Part shown: positions 62,269 to 64,000 of the stretch, in pieces
Numbering within the stretch: the stretch's first letter is position 1
Layout of the letters: each line of letters opens with the position of its first letter
Source of the DNA: DAITQM01 sp036832975
Lineage (GTDB): Bacteria; Pseudomonadota; Gammaproteobacteria; Xanthomonadales; Wenzhouxiangellaceae
NCBI GenBank assembly: GCA_036832975.1
Contig: DAITQM010000001.1
Location: 62,001-126,000, forward strand
Direction of reading: 5' to 3'
DNA length: 64,000 nt
Notes under the pieces: model-generated
Databases searched by the model: none
Told to the model about the DNA's origin: nothing
Seen by the model: the letters and a program-made list of their open reading frames with translations, nothing else
Program-made: the position numbers and the translations under genes

Positions 62269-64000
62269 TTCTGTCCGATCTGTCGGTCACCCGCCCGGTC
62301 CTGGCCTCGGTCATCGGCCTGTTGCTGATCGCCTTCGGCGTCGTCTCCTTTCAGCGCCTTTCGCTGCGTGAATATCCCGATATCGACCCGCCGGTGGTGT
62401 CGGTCGAGACGGCCTACGTCGGGGCCTCGGCGGCGGTCGTCGAAACGCAGATCACCGAAATCATCGAAGACCGTATTTCCGGCATCGAAGGCATCGAATT
62501 CATCGAGTCGGTCAGCGAAGACGGCCAGTCACGGATCACGATCGAGTTCAGTTCGAGTACCGACATCGACGCCGCCGCCAACGATGTCCGCGACCGAGTC
62601 GGCGGCATCCTCGACGACCTGCCGCTCGAAGCCGATCCGCCCGAGATCCAGAAAGTGGACAGCAACGCCGACGTCATCATGTGGCTGAATCTGACCAGCG
62701 ACCGGATGACCATCGACGAATTGACCGATTATGGCGAACGCTATCTGGTCGACCAATTCTCGGTGCTCGACGGTGTCGCCCGCGTGCGGGTCGGCGGCGG
62801 TCATACGCGGGCGATGCGCATCTGGCTCGACCGCAACGAACTGGCGGCCCGGCAATTGACCGTGAACGACGTCGAAAACGCCCTGCGCGCCGAAAATGTC
62901 GAATTACCGGCCGGCAGCCTGGAATCGGTGCAGCGCCATTTCACGATCCGCCTCGAAAGGCAGTTTCGCCGGCCGGAGGATTTCGCCTCGTTGGTCATCG
63001 CGCGCGGCGCCGAAGGCTATCTCGTTCGGCTCGGCGACGTGGCCCGCGTCGAGATCGGCGCCGTCGAAAACCGGACATTCCTGCGCGGCAACGGCATACC
63101 GATGGTCGGTATCGGCATCGTCAAGCAATCCACTGCCAATACCCTCGCCGTGGCACGCGCCGCGAAAGCCGAAGCGGCGCGCCTCAACCCGACGCTGCCT
63201 GAAGGCATGTCGATCGAGCAGAGCTTCGACACCTCGGTTTTCATCGAAGAAGCGGTCGATGAAGTCTACCGCACGCTGTTGATTGCCATCGCGCTGGTGA
63301 TTTTGGTGATTTATCTGTTCATCGGCCACTGGCGGGCAACGCTGGTTCCGGCGGTGACCGTCCCGGTATCGATCATCGCGACGTTCAGCGCCCTATTGCT
63401 GTTCGATTTCTCGTTGAACATCATCACCCTGCTCGCCCTGGTGCTGGCCATCGGGCTGGTCGTCGACGACGCGATCGTTGTGCTCGAGAACATCCACCGG
63501 CGGATGGACGAGCTGGGCGAGACTCGCCTGGTCGCCGCCTTCCGCGGCACGCGCCAGGTCGGCTTTGCCGTCGTCGCGACGACCATCGTTTTGATTTCGG
63601 TATTCGTACCGATTTCTTTTATCCAAGGCGATATCGGCCGGCTGTTCAGCGAATTCGCCCTGACGCTGGCCGCGGCGGTGGGCTTTTCCAGCGCCGTTGC
63701 GCTCTCGGTTTCACCGATGCTGGCGACCAAGGTCATGCCCCGGACCACGAGCTACGGCCGGCTCGGGGCGCTGGTTGATCGTATTTTTCGCACTCTGCGC
63801 CGCTGTTATGGACAGGCGCTGAGCTTCGCGCTCCGTCATTCGTGGGCGGTGGTGCCACTTTTGTTGTTGCTGTCGCTCGCCGCCTGGGGATTGTTCCGTC
63901 TGCTGCCCACCGAGTACACGCCGCGCGAGGACCGCGGCACTTTTTACGTACTGGTCGAAGGCCCGGAAGGCGCGAGCTTCGATTACCTCAGCGAATACGC
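62265..64000 (+). CDS. RND efflux permease (partial, runs off right end)
   Basis: The first 578 codons of a HAE-1-type RND inner-membrane transporter. It starts MILSDLSVTRPVLASVIGLLL, the usual first helix; the porter-domain loops follow, and the proton-relay helix shows VVDDAIVVLENI with the key Asp pair. SISVFVPISFIQGDIG-type sequence marks the next helices. The gene is truncated by the window edge; the substrate is unknown. Confidence 0.95.
   Translation, partial: MILSDLSVTRPVLASVIGLLLIAFGVVSFQRLSLREYPDIDPPVVSVETAYVGASAAVVETQITEIIEDRISGIEGIEFIESVSEDGQSRITIEFSSSTDIDAAANDVRDRVGGILDDLPLEADPPEIQKVDSNADVIMWLNLTSDRMTIDELTDYGERYLVDQFSVLDGVARVRVGGGHTRAMRIWLDRNELAARQLTVNDVENALRAENVELPAGSLESVQRHFTIRLERQFRRPEDFASLVIARGAEGYLVRLGDVARVEIGAVENRTFLRGNGIPMVGIGIVKQSTANTLAVARAAKAEAARLNPTLPEGMSIEQSFDTSVFIEEAVDEVYRTLLIAIALVILVIYLFIGHWRATLVPAVTVPVSIIATFSALLLFDFSLNIITLLALVLAIGLVVDDAIVVLENIHRRMDELGETRLVAAFRGTRQVGFAVVATTIVLISVFVPISFIQGDIGRLFSEFALTLAAAVGFSSAVALSVSPMLATKVMPRTTSYGRLGALVDRIFRTLRRCYGQALSFALRHSWAVVPLLLLLSLAAWGLFRLLPTEYTPREDRGTFYVLVEGPEGASFDYLSEY

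Noticed and set aside
1..64000. CRISPR arrays, rRNA genes, complete insertion sequences or prophage
   Set aside because: No regularly spaced repeats, no rRNA-like stretch, no transposase or phage structural motifs in any frame examined.

Overview
This window is a GC-rich (roughly 60-65% by eye), gene-dense bacterial chromosome segment. The gene set points to a gammaproteobacterium: rnfAB beside metG, smc-zipA-ligA in one direction, mfd followed by csiV, efp divergent from epmB, orn divergent from rsgA, ubiG with a mupP/gph-type phosphatase and mtaD, and kdkA for LPS core. Several of these orders resemble Pseudomonas, but the combination does not fix a genus. No phage, CRISPR array, rRNA operon or intact insertion sequence was found.

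Layout. 1-8955: a minus-strand metG-rnfA-rnfB run; a tightly overlapping minus-strand operon (peptide symporter, FmdB zinc ribbon, Mug-type DNA glycosylase, D-amino-acid-dehydrogenase-like flavoprotein); a bolA-like gene, a PpiC-type lipoprotein and queF. 9051-15793: smc, zipA, ligA. 15800-19426: a candidate small RNA, then asnS with 3-hydroxyanthranilate dioxygenase and a DUF4156 lipoprotein, an A-type Fe-S carrier, the remains of a DinJ/YafQ toxin-antitoxin pair, and tRNA-Cys(GCA) and tRNA-Leu(UAA). 19427-25777: arginine deiminase, a convergent dipeptidase, and an amidohydrolase plus metallo-beta-lactamase-fold gene enclosed by two inverted copies of a 244-bp MITE-like element. 25778-36779: a DUF349 protein, NhaC antiporter, mfd, csiV, peroxiredoxin, tadA, dodecin, EamA exporter. 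36998-42754: a Lon-like protein whose protease dyad looks lost, UspE, SirB2, Kdo kinase and a GT9 glycosyltransferase. 42813-49922: a Sel1 protein, a structured leader with a 65-residue ORF, then a long minus-strand run (UspA, Slp, GFA, squalene/phytoene-synthase-like, phosphatase, ubiG, mtaD, efp). 49993-64000: epmB and partners, an exported methyltransferase, orn/rsgA, agmatine deiminase, TraB, a 2,4-dienoyl-CoA-reductase-like enzyme, arfB, DUF4399 and an RND efflux pair that runs off the right end.

The most telling feature is not a gene. Between convergent arcA and the dipeptidase, 20774-20801 matches the XerCD dif site, and the KOPS-like octamer GGGNAGGG switches strand exactly there: four copies on the plus strand to the left, ten on the minus strand to the right, all pointing at dif. 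The window therefore very probably spans the chromosome-dimer resolution site and the junction of the two replication arms. The degenerate toxin-antitoxin pair and the two MITE-like copies lie within 5 kb of it, as expected for a plastic terminus.

The other main leads are the MITE pair (its right copy supplies the stop codon of the metallo-hydrolase gene), the apparently protease-dead Lon-like ATPase, the candidate sRNA after ligA, and the structured leader at 43805-43980. Coordinates and starts come from reading the sequence. No database search was possible, so family names rest on motif and composition recognition.
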